Program-made: the position numbers and the translations under genes | The notes under the pieces: generated by a model | Databases searched by the model: none | What the model was told of the DNA's origin: nothing | What the model saw: only the letters and a program-made list of their open reading frames with translations | NCBI GenBank assembly: GCA_030621085.1 | Contig: JAUXIJ010000002.1 | Coordinates: 40,321 to 104,320, forward strand | Origin: Candidatus Cloacimonadota bacterium | GTDB lineage: Bacteria > Cloacimonadota > Cloacimonadia > Cloacimonadales > TCS61 | Reading direction: 5' to 3' | DNA: 64,000 bases | Shown: piece after piece, positions 19,890-29,900 of the stretch | Numbering within the stretch: the stretch's first letter is position 1 | Layout: each line of letters begins with the position of its first letter

Positions 19890-21902
19890 ATGAGTGAACC
19901 GAAACAAACAAATAAAACAGGAAAACTTTCCATTCACACAGAGAATATTTTTCCTATTATAAAGAAATGGCTTTATTCGGAACATGATATTTTTCTAAGG
20001 GAACTAATTTCCAATGCTGTAGACGCGATAAGCAAAAGAAAAGCAATAGAACCTGATCTAGATGAAAAAGATTTGAAGATAGAAATAAAAGTTAATAAGA
20101 AAAAGAACGCAATTGAGGTTATAGATCACGGTATTGGTATGACCGCTACGGAAGTGAAGAAATATATCAATCAGATCGCTTTTTCGGGTGCGGAAGATTT
20201 TGTGGAAAAATTTAAAGATAAGCAGGCAAATATCATCGGGCATTTCGGTTTGGGATTTTATTCCACTTTTATGGTGGCAAAGAAAGTTACAATCGATTCA
20301 TTATCATACAAAAAGAACTCCAAGCCAGCTTATTGGGAATGTGAAGGCGACATTGAATTCACATTGAAAGAGGGAAAACAGAGCGAAGTGGGAACAACAG
20401 TTACAGTATATTTGAACAAAGACAATCATGAGTATATGGAAGATTTCAAGATCAAGGAATTAATTGAAACATACAGCAATTTTACACCTTTTCCGATAGA
20501 GTTCAACAAAGAAATTGTTAATCAGAAAGAAGCTTTATGGCTGCGTAAACCGAAAGATGTAACCGAGGAAGAATACAAAGAATTTTATAATAAATTATTC
20601 CATGATTATAATGATCCGCTCTTCTGGATACATCTCAACGTAGATTTTCCTTTCAACCTGAAAGGAATACTGTATTTTCCCAAGATCAAGAACCAGATAG
20701 ACATTAATACCGGTAAAGTTAAGTTATTCTGTAATAATGTTTTTGTGGCAGACGACCTGAAAGGAATCATTCCCGAATTTCTGCTTCTTCTGCGTGGCGG
20801 TATCGATATTCCCGATATCCCGTTGAATGTATCCCGCAGCTTTCTGCAACAAGACCAGCAAGTTGCAAAAATATCTCAATTTATCATCAAGAAAGTGGCA
20901 GACAGTCTTACAGAAATTTTCAAATCTGACCGTAAAAAATATGAAGGATTCTGGGAAGATATTAATCAATTCATTAAATATGGTATTCTTACAAATGAAA
21001 AATTTAGTGACTCGATGAGAGAGATTGTTATCTTTAAATCTTCACAGGAAGATTTTGTGACCGTGAAGGAATACCAGGAAAGAAATAAATCAAAAGATAA
21101 ACCTCAGAAGATATATTATGCACAAAGTGAAGATACTCAGGTTTCTTATCTGAAGCTGATGAAAGAACAAGGTATAGAGGTGATCTTCTCTTCTTCATTC
21201 CTGGATAACCACCTGTTCCAGGATCTGGAAATGAAAAATAAGGATGTTACTTTTATTCGCATCGATTCGGAGATAAATGAGAATTTGATAGATAATGATG
21301 AAAAGGAAGTTGTGGATGCTGAAAGCAAAACAATTTCCGATAAAATTAAAGAAATATTCAATAGCACATTAAACGAAAAAATTGAAGCCAGTTTCAGTAA
21401 AGACAGTTATGGTAAATTCATTAAGAAATACCCTGAAGCAGTTTCTATTCTTGCTCCTTTCATCAGAACTCAGGATGATTTTACCTATGTTAAATCTTAT
21501 GAAATAATACCATATGCCCGAGAAAAACTGGGTGAAGAAGCTTATGCTGAAATTATGAAAAATACTTACTTTGAGATAAAAACAGAAATCAAACATCTCA
21601 AATCGAAAAACATTCCAGCTATGATCGTCTTTAATGAATTTACCCGCCGTTTTCATGAGATGAACTATCTACAACAATCCACTGATTTCGATATGCTGAA
21701 GAATCATACACTCATTATTAATCCTGAAAACGAAACTATTAAAAACATTCTTAAACTTGCAGAAAAAGGAAAACAAGATAAAGCAGAACTACTGATAAAA
21801 TACATTCATGAACTAGCATTACTCGAACAAAAACGGTTTACAGGAAAGGAATTACAGTCTTTCATTGAAAAAGCGAATAAAATACTGAATATGATAAAAT
21901 AG
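19890..21902 (+). CDS. htpG: Molecular chaperone HtpG (Hsp90)
   Basis: 'IFLRELISNAVDAISKRK', 'IDHGIGMT', 'GHFGLGFYSTFMV', 'DIPLNVSRSFLQQD'. Confidence 0.97.
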   Translation: MSEPKQTNKTGKLSIHTENIFPIIKKWLYSEHDIFLRELISNAVDAISKRKAIEPDLDEKDLKIEIKVNKKKNAIEVIDHGIGMTATEVKKYINQIAFSGAEDFVEKFKDKQANIIGHFGLGFYSTFMVAKKVTIDSLSYKKNSKPAYWECEGDIEFTLKEGKQSEVGTTVTVYLNKDNHEYMEDFKIKELIETYSNFTPFPIEFNKEIVNQKEALWLRKPKDVTEEEYKEFYNKLFHDYNDPLFWIHLNVDFPFNLKGILYFPKIKNQIDINTGKVKLFCNNVFVADDLKGIIPEFLLLLRGGIDIPDIPLNVSRSFLQQDQQVAKISQFIIKKVADSLTEIFKSDRKKYEGFWEDINQFIKYGILTNEKFSDSMREIVIFKSSQEDFVTVKEYQERNKSKDKPQKIYYAQSEDTQVSYLKLMKEQGIEVIFSSSFLDNHLFQDLEMKNKDVTFIRIDSEINENLIDNDEKEVVDAESKTISDKIKEIFNSTLNEKIEASFSKDSYGKFIKKYPEAVSILAPFIRTQDDFTYVKSYEIIPYAREKLGEEAYAEIMKNTYFEIKTEIKHLKSKNIPAMIVFNEFTRRFHEMNYLQQSTDFDMLKNHTLIINPENETIKNILKLAEKGKQDKAELLIKYIHELALLEQKRFTGKELQSFIEKANKILNMIK

Positions 21903-22013
21903 CTTAAATGTTTAAATGATATATTATTTAAATTTTAAGTATAAAAAAAATAATAAATTGACTTTTTTTTGAAGCAAATAGAATCGAGTATATTAAAGCT
22001 TTAGGGGGTTATC

Positions 22014-22421
22014 ATGAAAAAAGTAATACCTTTAATCCTTCTTTTTATAATTGTCATTCTGGTAAGCTGTGGAAAAAAAGAAGTAGAAAAACCTGTAGAA
22101 ACTGTAGAAACTGTTGCTCCGGAACCTGTTGAAGAACAGGTAATAGAACCTATAAAAGAAGAATCGGTTGTGATCGAAGAAAAAGACTTTCAGCTTCAAT
22201 TGGTCGCCAGCAAAGATATATACATAGTGGAAGATACACAGGAAGTTTTATCAAGACATGGCTACAGAACCAGCATAACAAAAAGATACAAAGACGAAGA
22301 ATTATTTCACAGACTACGGATTACTGGATTTCTAACTTATTCCGCAGCTATCAATATGGGAGAGACACTTAAAAACGATCTTCACCTGATTGCAAATTAC
22401 TGGGTAGAGAAAGTTAAATAG
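22014..22421 (+). CDS. SPOR-domain-like lipoprotein
   Basis: Lipobox 'ILVSCGKK', Glu/Pro/Val linker, C-term 'FQLQLVASKDIYIVEDTQEVLSRHGYRTSITKRYKDEELFHRLRITGF'. Confidence 0.7.
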   Translation: MKKVIPLILLFIIVILVSCGKKEVEKPVETVETVAPEPVEEQVIEPIKEESVVIEEKDFQLQLVASKDIYIVEDTQEVLSRHGYRTSITKRYKDEELFHRLRITGFLTYSAAINMGETLKNDLHLIANYWVEKVK

Positions 22422-22935
22422 ATATCTGCTTCTGAGAATTTAGAACTACTCCTTCCAATTCCAGAAGGTATCTTTTAATAGGAAGTCCTCCGCCAAAGCC
22501 ACCTAAACTGCCATCTTTAGCGATTACTCTGTGGCACGGGACAATAATAGGAAGAGGGTTCTTTCCGTTAGCATTACCTACAGCACGGGCTTTTTTCTTA
22601 TCACCCACACGTTTAGCTAATTCCTGGTAAGATATCGTTTCGCCAAAAGGAATGTCCAATAATTTTCCCCATACTTTTTTTTGAAAATCAGTGCCGGACA
22701 TTGATAATGGTAATTCAAACTTCTGTCTTTTTCCTCTAAAATAGTCATCGAGCTGAATTTCTGTATTTCTGAGAATGGAGTGAATATCCTGTTTTACAAA
22801 GTTTACTGGTAGTTCTTCCTCTTTTTTATAATCAAATTTTATCCCAACCAGTTTGGATTCATTGGCAATTAGGATAAGTTGACCAACAGGGCTTTCAATT
22901 ACTTTATAAAACAGTTTTATTTCATTAGAATGCAT
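22414..22935 (-). CDS. ogt: Methylated-DNA--protein-cysteine methyltransferase
   Basis: 'NPLPIIVPCHRVIAKDGSLGGFGGGLPIKRYLLELEG' PCHR active site. Confidence 0.95.
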   Translation of the reverse strand: MHSNEIKLFYKVIESPVGQLILIANESKLVGIKFDYKKEEELPVNFVKQDIHSILRNTEIQLDDYFRGKRQKFELPLSMSGTDFQKKVWGKLLDIPFGETISYQELAKRVGDKKKARAVGNANGKNPLPIIVPCHRVIAKDGSLGGFGGGLPIKRYLLELEGVVLNSQKQISI

Positions 22936-24602
22936 TTCTTAACCTCACTAATATTATTTGTTTTAAGTTTATAGAAATAAATACCCGAACTGACTAGTTG
23001 GTTATCATCATCTTTTCCATCCCAGATAACACTCCTCGTTCCCAAACCCCCGTTTGGAAATGAGTGAAGTGATTTTATCTTCTGTCCTTTAATGTTGTAA
23101 ATCACAATCTCTGCGCTCTCAATGTGCTCTGTGGTGAATGAAATTGTGGTCTCGGGATTGAACGGATTAGGATAGTTTTGATAAAGTAGATTTTTAGGTT
23201 TTGTTTGAAGGATTTCGCTGTTAGTACCCTCAACTGTTAAATAATAAAATCCGTTGGGTGCAGTACGGGGCAAGGTTTCAGTTCTTCCAGAATAATCACT
23301 TGCAGAAATGTAGTATTCAATTATTGTATCTTCCAATTGACCCGGAATGCAAGCTGCAAAGGAATCAATACCTGTCATTTCAGTTAATTGTATATTATTC
23401 CATAGAGTTTGTCCCTCAGTTCTCCAATATACGTTTAAATTATCCTCTATTAATCCAGTTTCACTTCTGTCATCAATTGTAGTAATTATCTCAATTTCTT
23501 CAAAAGCTGGAACTCCAGCATCAAAACGACAGTGAGTAATTCTGAGCATGTATCGGTCAAAAATGCCCATAGTACGACAATGCAGTGCATCATAATAATA
23601 CCATGGGTGAGAGGTATTATTGTAAAATCCTATTACTTCATAACCCGGCATTACATCCTGGTAAGTTTGTATTGCATTATCATCAGCATCTATTCCAAAA
23701 AGAGGAACGAAAACTTTTTTATTCAGAATTAATGAATTTGTATACCCAGCAACACTATTTCCATTATAGGAATCGCAAAAAACTCTAACTATTTTATATG
23801 GACGATCATAACAATTTGTTAATAAATCCACTTCTTCAACAACAGTTTCGATCCTATCATATTCAGGATGCCAGAGGGGTAATTGTTTAATGAGAATGGT
23901 TTCTTCATCGAGCAATTTAGCAGCACAGTCAATGTGTTGGATTCCGTAGTCTTCAGTATTTGAAACGAAGTTATAGTTTTCGATGCCATTATATAGTTCA
24001 ACCTGATAAATAAAATCTTCAGGATTCCAGAGAATTGAATTTTCATTTAACATTTGCTGGGTTGAGAACGCTGTTCCGTGACCATCTGTCATTATATTCC
24101 CACCTGTTAAAAAGGCAGGTAATTGATGAAGTGGGCACTCAAAATATTCTGCAAGAGCAGCATTCACTGCATCATCATCTTCATGGTCGCGACCGGTAGG
24201 ATCAAGAAGCCCTCCGGGAACCCATGGATAACCTTCGAAAATAGGGTCAACAATTCCCCAGTTCCCATCTCCATCAAAAATACATTGAGGTCCCCAATCA
24301 CGCGTCCAGCAGGAATTTGTTGGTGCATATATGAATTGGCAGTGAGTTAAATTGATATTCCAGGAAACAAACATAGCAAGAGCTGATGAATGTTGAATTG
24401 AGTTTTCGACTAATACATAAATCGTATCATCTTCTGCAAATTCTACAACAAGTGGCATTGGAATTGATAAGGGCCAGCGAATTAGAGTTCCCCACACAGG
24501 TTCCCATTCTGCACACATGCGAACAGGCTGTGCAGGTTGACACCAGATATGGGAAATAATTAGTAAAAAAAATATAAAGAATTGGATCTTATAAAATCTC
24601 AT
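22917..24602 (-). CDS. Secreted agmatine deiminase/peptidylarginine deiminase (PAD_porph) family protein with C-terminal sorting domain
   Basis: 'SCWTRDWGPQCIFDG', 'GGNIMTDG', 'IQHIDCAAKLL', 'DALHCRTMGIFD'; C-term 'NYPNPFNPETTISF...VKKCILMK'. Confidence 0.88.
   Translation of the reverse strand: MRFYKIQFFIFFLLIISHIWCQPAQPVRMCAEWEPVWGTLIRWPLSIPMPLVVEFAEDDTIYVLVENSIQHSSALAMFVSWNINLTHCQFIYAPTNSCWTRDWGPQCIFDGDGNWGIVDPIFEGYPWVPGGLLDPTGRDHEDDDAVNAALAEYFECPLHQLPAFLTGGNIMTDGHGTAFSTQQMLNENSILWNPEDFIYQVELYNGIENYNFVSNTEDYGIQHIDCAAKLLDEETILIKQLPLWHPEYDRIETVVEEVDLLTNCYDRPYKIVRVFCDSYNGNSVAGYTNSLILNKKVFVPLFGIDADDNAIQTYQDVMPGYEVIGFYNNTSHPWYYYDALHCRTMGIFDRYMLRITHCRFDAGVPAFEEIEIITTIDDRSETGLIEDNLNVYWRTEGQTLWNNIQLTEMTGIDSFAACIPGQLEDTIIEYYISASDYSGRTETLPRTAPNGFYYLTVEGTNSEILQTKPKNLLYQNYPNPFNPETTISFTTEHIESAEIVIYNIKGQKIKSLHSFPNGGLGTRSVIWDGKDDDNQLVSSGIYFYKLKTNNISEVKKCILMK
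23035..23064. repeat. Palindrome embedded in the CDS (CTCGTTCCC-type)
   Basis: CTCGTTCCCAAACCCCCGTTTGGAAATGAG: 13-nt arms with 11 matches; codes for SFPNGGLGTR in the sorting domain. Confidence 0.8.
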
Positions 24603-24620
24603 AACTCCTCAAATAAATAT

Positions 24621-24696
24621 TGGAGCGGGTTACGGGGTTCGAACCCGCGACCTTCAGCTTGGGAAGCTGACACTCTACCAACTGAGCTAAACCCGC
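24621..24696 (-). tRNA. tRNA-Gly (anticodon CCC)
   Basis: GCGGGTTTAGCTCAGTTGGTAGAGTGTCAGCTTCCCAAGCTGAAGGTCGCGGGTTCGAACCCCGTAACCCGCTCCA; 7-bp acceptor pairs perfectly; loop TTCCCAA; encoded CCA. Confidence 0.95.
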
Positions 24697-24708
24697 TTAA
24701 CATCTAAT

Positions 24709-25473
24709 TCATAAACTTTCTACGATCTTTGGTAAAGTAGAAGCCAATGCTTCTTTAAGTTCATTAAGCTTCAATTCATCGAGTTCACCTGTCCATTCAT
24801 CCATGAACATTTTCTTGAATTCAATGGCAAGGCAGCAGGCAGAATCAGGGAAATTCTTGTGTATCCAGCGGGAAAAATGTCCACCCGCAAATTTAATATT
24901 TATACGAACATCCAGGTTCCTGTTAAAGAAATCAAATTTCTGGAGGTTATGTTGAATTTCATAAACCAGCGGTATCCATTTCTTGGGCATATTATTTGTT
25001 CCCAGAATTATCTCCGGATTCTTCGAGGGATTGTCAGCAGGCGCTTTAATACCGTTTCTTCGATGATTATAAGAATGGATATCATAAACGAAAAATGTAC
25101 CGAATTTTTTCTCCATTTCCAGAAAGTGAAGTTTTACAATTCTATAGAATCCTTCGTATTTCCTGTAAGATTCCATTAGAACTTCTTTCGATGGAGGGTT
25201 TTTCCGTACGCTTAAACCCCAGGAATCTTTCGGTTTCAGGTAAACACTCTTTTCCCGTGACCTATTCAGATCAACTTCGAACCTGCTGGTATCAACAATA
25301 ATTCGATTATTACAGATAGCTGTGAATTTCTCTGTAAAAGGATCTTCTTCATAGAATTGGGTCTGCTCGGAAATTGTCAGGTTCTTTTTTACAGCTTCAG
25401 ACAACTCATGCCCGTTATGAATGGCAGTACAAACTATGGGATAGTCGTATTTAAAATCAAATTCAGCTAACAT
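24709..25473 (-). CDS. N-formylglutamate amidohydrolase family protein
   Basis: 'PIVCTAIHNGHELSEAV', 'RIIVDTSRFEVDLNRSREKSVYL', 'FFVYDIHSYNHRR'. Confidence 0.85.
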   Translation of the reverse strand: MLAEFDFKYDYPIVCTAIHNGHELSEAVKKNLTISEQTQFYEEDPFTEKFTAICNNRIIVDTSRFEVDLNRSREKSVYLKPKDSWGLSVRKNPPSKEVLMESYRKYEGFYRIVKLHFLEMEKKFGTFFVYDIHSYNHRRNGIKAPADNPSKNPEIILGTNNMPKKWIPLVYEIQHNLQKFDFFNRNLDVRINIKFAGGHFSRWIHKNFPDSACCLAIEFKKMFMDEWTGELDELKLNELKEALASTLPKIVESL

Positions 25474-25478
25474 TTGTC

Positions 25479-28097
25479 CTATTCCACCATTAACTCTACA
25501 TCTTCATCAGGTTCAGAAATAATGATAGCTACATTCTCAAAATATTTATTGGCAACACGCTGAATATCTTCTTGCGATATCTGCCTGTAAATATCGCTCA
25601 CTCTGTCGATGTAGTCATATCCCAATCCGATCGCTTCATAATATGTTATGTAATAAGGCATTGAATTTTCATTGAGAATTGTACGCATCATCTTTTCATG
25701 TTCTTCAATTGCGCTGGTTATTTCTTCTTTGCTTACTTCTTCAGTTTTTAGCTTCTCCAGTTCATTTTGCATAATACGGACAAGGTCATCTTTTTTATCT
25801 ATCGAGGTTTGACTGATCAAGCGGAACAATCCGTCTACTTCACCATAATTATAATCCGGATATGCATAATAAGCCAGATCGTTTTCTCCGCGCACAGCAT
25901 TATACAAACGTCCTCTTGCACCGGAAAGAAGCGTTTTTATCAATTTCATTACTTCAAAATCATCGTCATTTATGGATGGCGCTTTGCAGCCCAGATCTAT
26001 ATTTACTTGTTCAAATTTATATTCATTCACAAATGTATCATTTAAGCCGGATGTGATGGAATAAAATTTTTCGTTATTGATCTTCTTATTGGTAATGTGA
26101 GCTTTGATCTCGGTGGCAATATCTTTTGCTTCATCCAGGTTCATATCTCCAAAAAGAGTAATGATCACTTCCCTGGATTTGAAAAAATTCTTGTGAAGAT
26201 CGAAAAGATCTTCTTTATTTAAATTAACTATAATATCTGTTAATTCTTTTTTGGAAAGTCCGGCACGATAATCTTGGTAAAGAACCGATTTCATGAAATC
26301 TCTATGCACAATTTCAGCTTGGCTTTTTGATCTGTTATAATCTGCTTTCACTTCTTCTTTGGCCAGGTTCAGTTCTGTCTTTTCAAACGTAGGATTTTTA
26401 AAAGCATCAAAGAGCATTTTTTTAAATGCAGAAAAATCATCTTTCAGGCATTTGAATTCAATGAATGTTCCTTTGGTGGAAGTGTTTACATCCAGTGAAA
26501 CTGCGTGATCTTCCATCCATTCAGAAATATCGAGGGAACTGTAGTTCTTTGAACCGCGGAACATCTGCTCGAACATAAAAGAGATAGTTCCGGCATTTTC
26601 CAATGTTTCATAATCGCTGGATATCGGAAGTTGGATAACGCATTTCAAAAGTGGCTTTTCGGTGTTTCTTTTATACAAAAGAGTCAGGTTGCTCTTAACC
26701 TGGATTTTCTCGATATCAGATTTTTCAGATGCTGTTTCGTCTCTTTTTTCCAGGGTGGATTTTGTTCCCAGCGGAACTGCATAGAACACAACACGGTTTT
26801 TGGGAAGAAGATGTTTCTTCATAGCATCCTGCAAATTTTCCGGGATTAGTTTTTCTAATAAAGCCAGATGTGCCTGATAATAATCGGGAACACCATACAT
26901 CATCATTGTCCAGCCGATCTGGTTTGCATCTCTACCTACACTGGGAGTGGACAGAAGTTTATGTGCTTTTGTTCGATTTATCAGGTTCTGGATATGTTCC
27001 TGCTCTATTCCTGACTCGCTGTATTTTTCAATTTCACTGTCTATAATAGATATGATCTCTTTAACTTTGGAAGGGTCTTTTGCTTCAAAACTAATTTCTA
27101 TAGTTCCTTCCGTATCGATATCACTTCCGCTTGCATATCCATAAACATAATTAACCAATTTAAGTTCTTCTACCAGTTTATAACGGATAGGAGATTTTCT
27201 TTTTCCAAAAAGGATATCCATGGCTGTATTCAGTGCAGGTATATCGCCAAAATCTGCGGTGGGAATGATTGTAGTAGAGAAAACCAGCGGTTGCTCGACA
27301 TCGAATTCTTCGATGTATTCCAGGCTGCCCGACCTGGGATTCTGAACAGGCAGATAAACTGGATCGAGTTGTTTTCTTGGAAAATCTTTAAATGATTCTT
27401 CTACCTGCGAAAGCATTTCTTCCGCATTAAAATCTCCCACAACAACGAATATCATATTATTAGGTGCATATCTTTGTTTATAATAATCTTCAAGCTCATC
27501 CCTGTTTATGGTTCTATAAAGTTCTGTATAACCGATGATGGGATATTTGCTGTTGGAATTAGGATAGACAAGTTCGTTATTTCGTTGATATATCCTGGAA
27601 CGAGGCGGGGTGGAACGCATCACTATCTCTTTGAGAATAACCTGCTTCTCACGGGCAACTTCAAAGGAATCACAAACACATGCTTGCATCTGTTCGGAGA
27701 GGATTTTCAAAGCTTCGTCTTTGTACTGTTTTTCCACAGCTATATAAAATGCAGTAGCCGTATAAGTGGTGTAGGCATTCACCAGTGCTCCCATTTCTTT
27801 TCCCATCTTTTCATATTCGTCTTCTGTGCGAAAGGTGGTGGTTCCACTGGAAACAATATGTTCCAGATAGTGAGATATTCCCGCTCCTAGGTATTTGCCT
27901 TCATTCACAGAACCGGTTTTTACAAAACAGTAAAATCCGATCGATTCATTAAGGTTATTTTCTTTTACAACTATCTCCATCCCGTTGGGAAGCGTCTTAT
28001 GCAATAGCTCATTACCATACAGCTGTGCCAATAACATTACAAACACAATTAGAATTAATACTTTTTTCACTCTTCCTCCATATAATTCACGATTCAT
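25479..28097 (-). CDS. M16 family zinc metallopeptidase (two-domain)
   Basis: Inverted zinc motif 'HYLEH' in 'GAGISHYLEHIVSSGT' and downstream Glu; 872 aa with signal peptide. Confidence 0.9.
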   Translation of the reverse strand: MNRELYGGRVKKVLILIVFVMLLAQLYGNELLHKTLPNGMEIVVKENNLNESIGFYCFVKTGSVNEGKYLGAGISHYLEHIVSSGTTTFRTEDEYEKMGKEMGALVNAYTTYTATAFYIAVEKQYKDEALKILSEQMQACVCDSFEVAREKQVILKEIVMRSTPPRSRIYQRNNELVYPNSNSKYPIIGYTELYRTINRDELEDYYKQRYAPNNMIFVVVGDFNAEEMLSQVEESFKDFPRKQLDPVYLPVQNPRSGSLEYIEEFDVEQPLVFSTTIIPTADFGDIPALNTAMDILFGKRKSPIRYKLVEELKLVNYVYGYASGSDIDTEGTIEISFEAKDPSKVKEIISIIDSEIEKYSESGIEQEHIQNLINRTKAHKLLSTPSVGRDANQIGWTMMMYGVPDYYQAHLALLEKLIPENLQDAMKKHLLPKNRVVFYAVPLGTKSTLEKRDETASEKSDIEKIQVKSNLTLLYKRNTEKPLLKCVIQLPISSDYETLENAGTISFMFEQMFRGSKNYSSLDISEWMEDHAVSLDVNTSTKGTFIEFKCLKDDFSAFKKMLFDAFKNPTFEKTELNLAKEEVKADYNRSKSQAEIVHRDFMKSVLYQDYRAGLSKKELTDIIVNLNKEDLFDLHKNFFKSREVIITLFGDMNLDEAKDIATEIKAHITNKKINNEKFYSITSGLNDTFVNEYKFEQVNIDLGCKAPSINDDDFEVMKLIKTLLSGARGRLYNAVRGENDLAYYAYPDYNYGEVDGLFRLISQTSIDKKDDLVRIMQNELEKLKTEEVSKEEITSAIEEHEKMMRTILNENSMPYYITYYEAIGLGYDYIDRVSDIYRQISQEDIQRVANKYFENVAIIISEPDEDVELMVE

Positions 28098-28145
28098 TTA
28101 TGTATTAAAATTTGTAAATTAAAATAGCATTTTTTATTCCATAGA

Positions 28146-28217
28146 AAAATGATAATGCTGAAATAGTGAATTGAATGGACTTGACTCGTAGCGAGTTTAC
28201 GAGTATGAGTCAAGAAC
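28146..28217 (+). pseudogene. Relic copy of a sorting-domain gene 3' end plus hairpin
   Basis: AAAATGATAATGCTGAAATAG = KMIMLK* followed by TTGAATGGACTTGACTCGTAGCGAGTTTACGAGT, as at 29776 and 31314. Confidence 0.75.
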
Positions 28218-28289
28218 AGTAAAGAACCCAGCAACTGCCGGATTCCTAACGGTTGTTGTTACAATCGTTCCCAAAGAAGAAAAAATGCT

Positions 28290-28355
28290 CTCGTTCCCAA
28301 AGCTTTAGGACGTTAAATGCGAAGCATATTTAACTGTTCCATCTTTGGGAACGAG
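28290..28355. repeat. 66-bp REP/MITE-like element, copy A
   Basis: CTCGTTCCCAAAG ... CTTTGGGAACGAG 13-bp perfect terminal inverted repeats; inverted relative to copy B. Confidence 0.85.
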
Positions 28356-28500
28356 GACAAGGTTGGGTTTTGGGAACGCAATGAAATCTTTACTTTTTTA
28401 ACATTATAAAACAAATGTAAAAAAACAAAAGATTTGACAAGAATTCGAATGATATTCAATTTCGCTTTTGTAAATAACAAATTAAAAAATAGGAGGGCGT

Positions 28501-29796
28501 ATGAAAAAGACGATTTATTTTATTTTATTTTTATTTATAACAGGAACTCTAATGGCAGATTGGGATATTACTGAAAGTCATGGTATGCATTATCCACAAA
28601 TGCCTGATCCCACTGGTTATGATGTGGATTGTAACGATCCACGCATATTAGCAGATGATTTTCTTTGTACACAATCCGGACCGATACGTGAAATTCATAT
28701 CTGGATTTCTCAAAGATATCAAACTGGGGAGCCAATTCCTCCACCAATATTAAATATTTATCTGAGCATCCACACAGATATCCCGGCAGCTGGAAGTCCT
28801 ACTGGATATAGTATGCCAGGTGAACTCTTATGGTCTGATGATTTTGGTGTAGGGCAATTTATCATACGAGAACCCGCTTATGAAGGTCTTCAAGGCTGGT
28901 TTGATCCATGGATACCAGAATTATGGCTTGGTGATCATATTTGGTACTGGCAAGTGAATATTGAACCAATTTTAGATCCTTTTGTGCAGATAGAAGGTGA
29001 AATATACTGGCTTGATGTAAGTATTACAAGTCCCGAAGAAATTGGCTGGAAAACTTCTTTAGATCATTGGAATGATGATGCAGTATATTATGACCAAGAT
29101 TTTCCACCTTTTTTCTGGATTGATTTAATAGACCCAGAACCACCTTTTGAATCTCTCGATATGGCATTTGTTATTGGAGGTGATGATTATCCGAAACCTG
29201 TAGAACTATCATCATTCACAACATTATATGCCAACGGAAATGCAATCCTCAATTGGACAACCCAATCCGAAACCAACAACCTGGGCTGGAATATTTACAG
29301 AGGAGAGACAGAAAATGCCCTTGAAAACAATACAACATTTTGTCTTAACAACTCCGGGCTTATACCGGGTGCTGGTACTACAACCGAACCCACAAATTAC
29401 CAATTTACCGATGAGTACGATGTAATCGTAAATCAAACATACTGGTACTGGCTGGAAACTGTAGATGGCGGTGGGAATACGGATAACTACGGTCCTGTTA
29501 CTTTAACCATACCGGAAGAAGAACCTGTTCCTGTATTACCGCAGAATACTTTCCTTTGCAGCAATTACCCTAATCCGTTCAATCCGAGTACATTTATTGA
29601 GTTCTCTATCAAAGAAGGCGAGACCGGTAAGTTGACCATTTACAATACAAAGGGACAGGTTATTGAAACCAGAACTTATGAAGCCGGTTCCGATTATTAC
29701 AAATGGGATGGAACCGAATATGGTTCCGGTATTTATTTCTACAAACTGGAAACACAAAGCTATACAGAAACCAAAAAGATGATAATGCTGAAATAA
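28501..29796 (+). CDS. Secreted protein with fn3-like and C-terminal sorting domain
   Basis: Signal peptide; C-term 'SNYPNPFNPSTFIEFSIKEGETGKLTIYNTKGQ...TETKKMIMLK'. Confidence 0.85.
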   Translation: MKKTIYFILFLFITGTLMADWDITESHGMHYPQMPDPTGYDVDCNDPRILADDFLCTQSGPIREIHIWISQRYQTGEPIPPPILNIYLSIHTDIPAAGSPTGYSMPGELLWSDDFGVGQFIIREPAYEGLQGWFDPWIPELWLGDHIWYWQVNIEPILDPFVQIEGEIYWLDVSITSPEEIGWKTSLDHWNDDAVYYDQDFPPFFWIDLIDPEPPFESLDMAFVIGGDDYPKPVELSSFTTLYANGNAILNWTTQSETNNLGWNIYRGETENALENNTTFCLNNSGLIPGAGTTTEPTNYQFTDEYDVIVNQTYWYWLETVDGGGNTDNYGPVTLTIPEEEPVPVLPQNTFLCSNYPNPFNPSTFIEFSIKEGETGKLTIYNTKGQVIETRTYEAGSDYYKWDGTEYGSGIYFYKLETQSYTETKKMIMLK

Positions 29797-29847
29797 TTAT
29801 TTGAATGGACTTGACTCGTAGCGAGTTTACGAGTGCGAGTCGAGAAC
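29776..29847 (+). repeat. Duplicated gene-end plus hairpin, copy 2
   Basis: Same segment as 28146-28217 and 31314-31385; hairpin 29810-29844. Confidence 0.85.
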
Positions 29848-29861
29848 ATTCATTATCAAAA

Positions 29862-29897
29862 AAAAGGGTTGAGCGTAAGTTCAGCCCTTTTGTTTTT
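29862..29897 (+). terminator. Rho-independent terminator
   Basis: AAAAGGGTTGA-gcgtaag-TTCAGCCCTTTTGTTTTT. Confidence 0.7.
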
Positions 29898-29900
29898 ACT

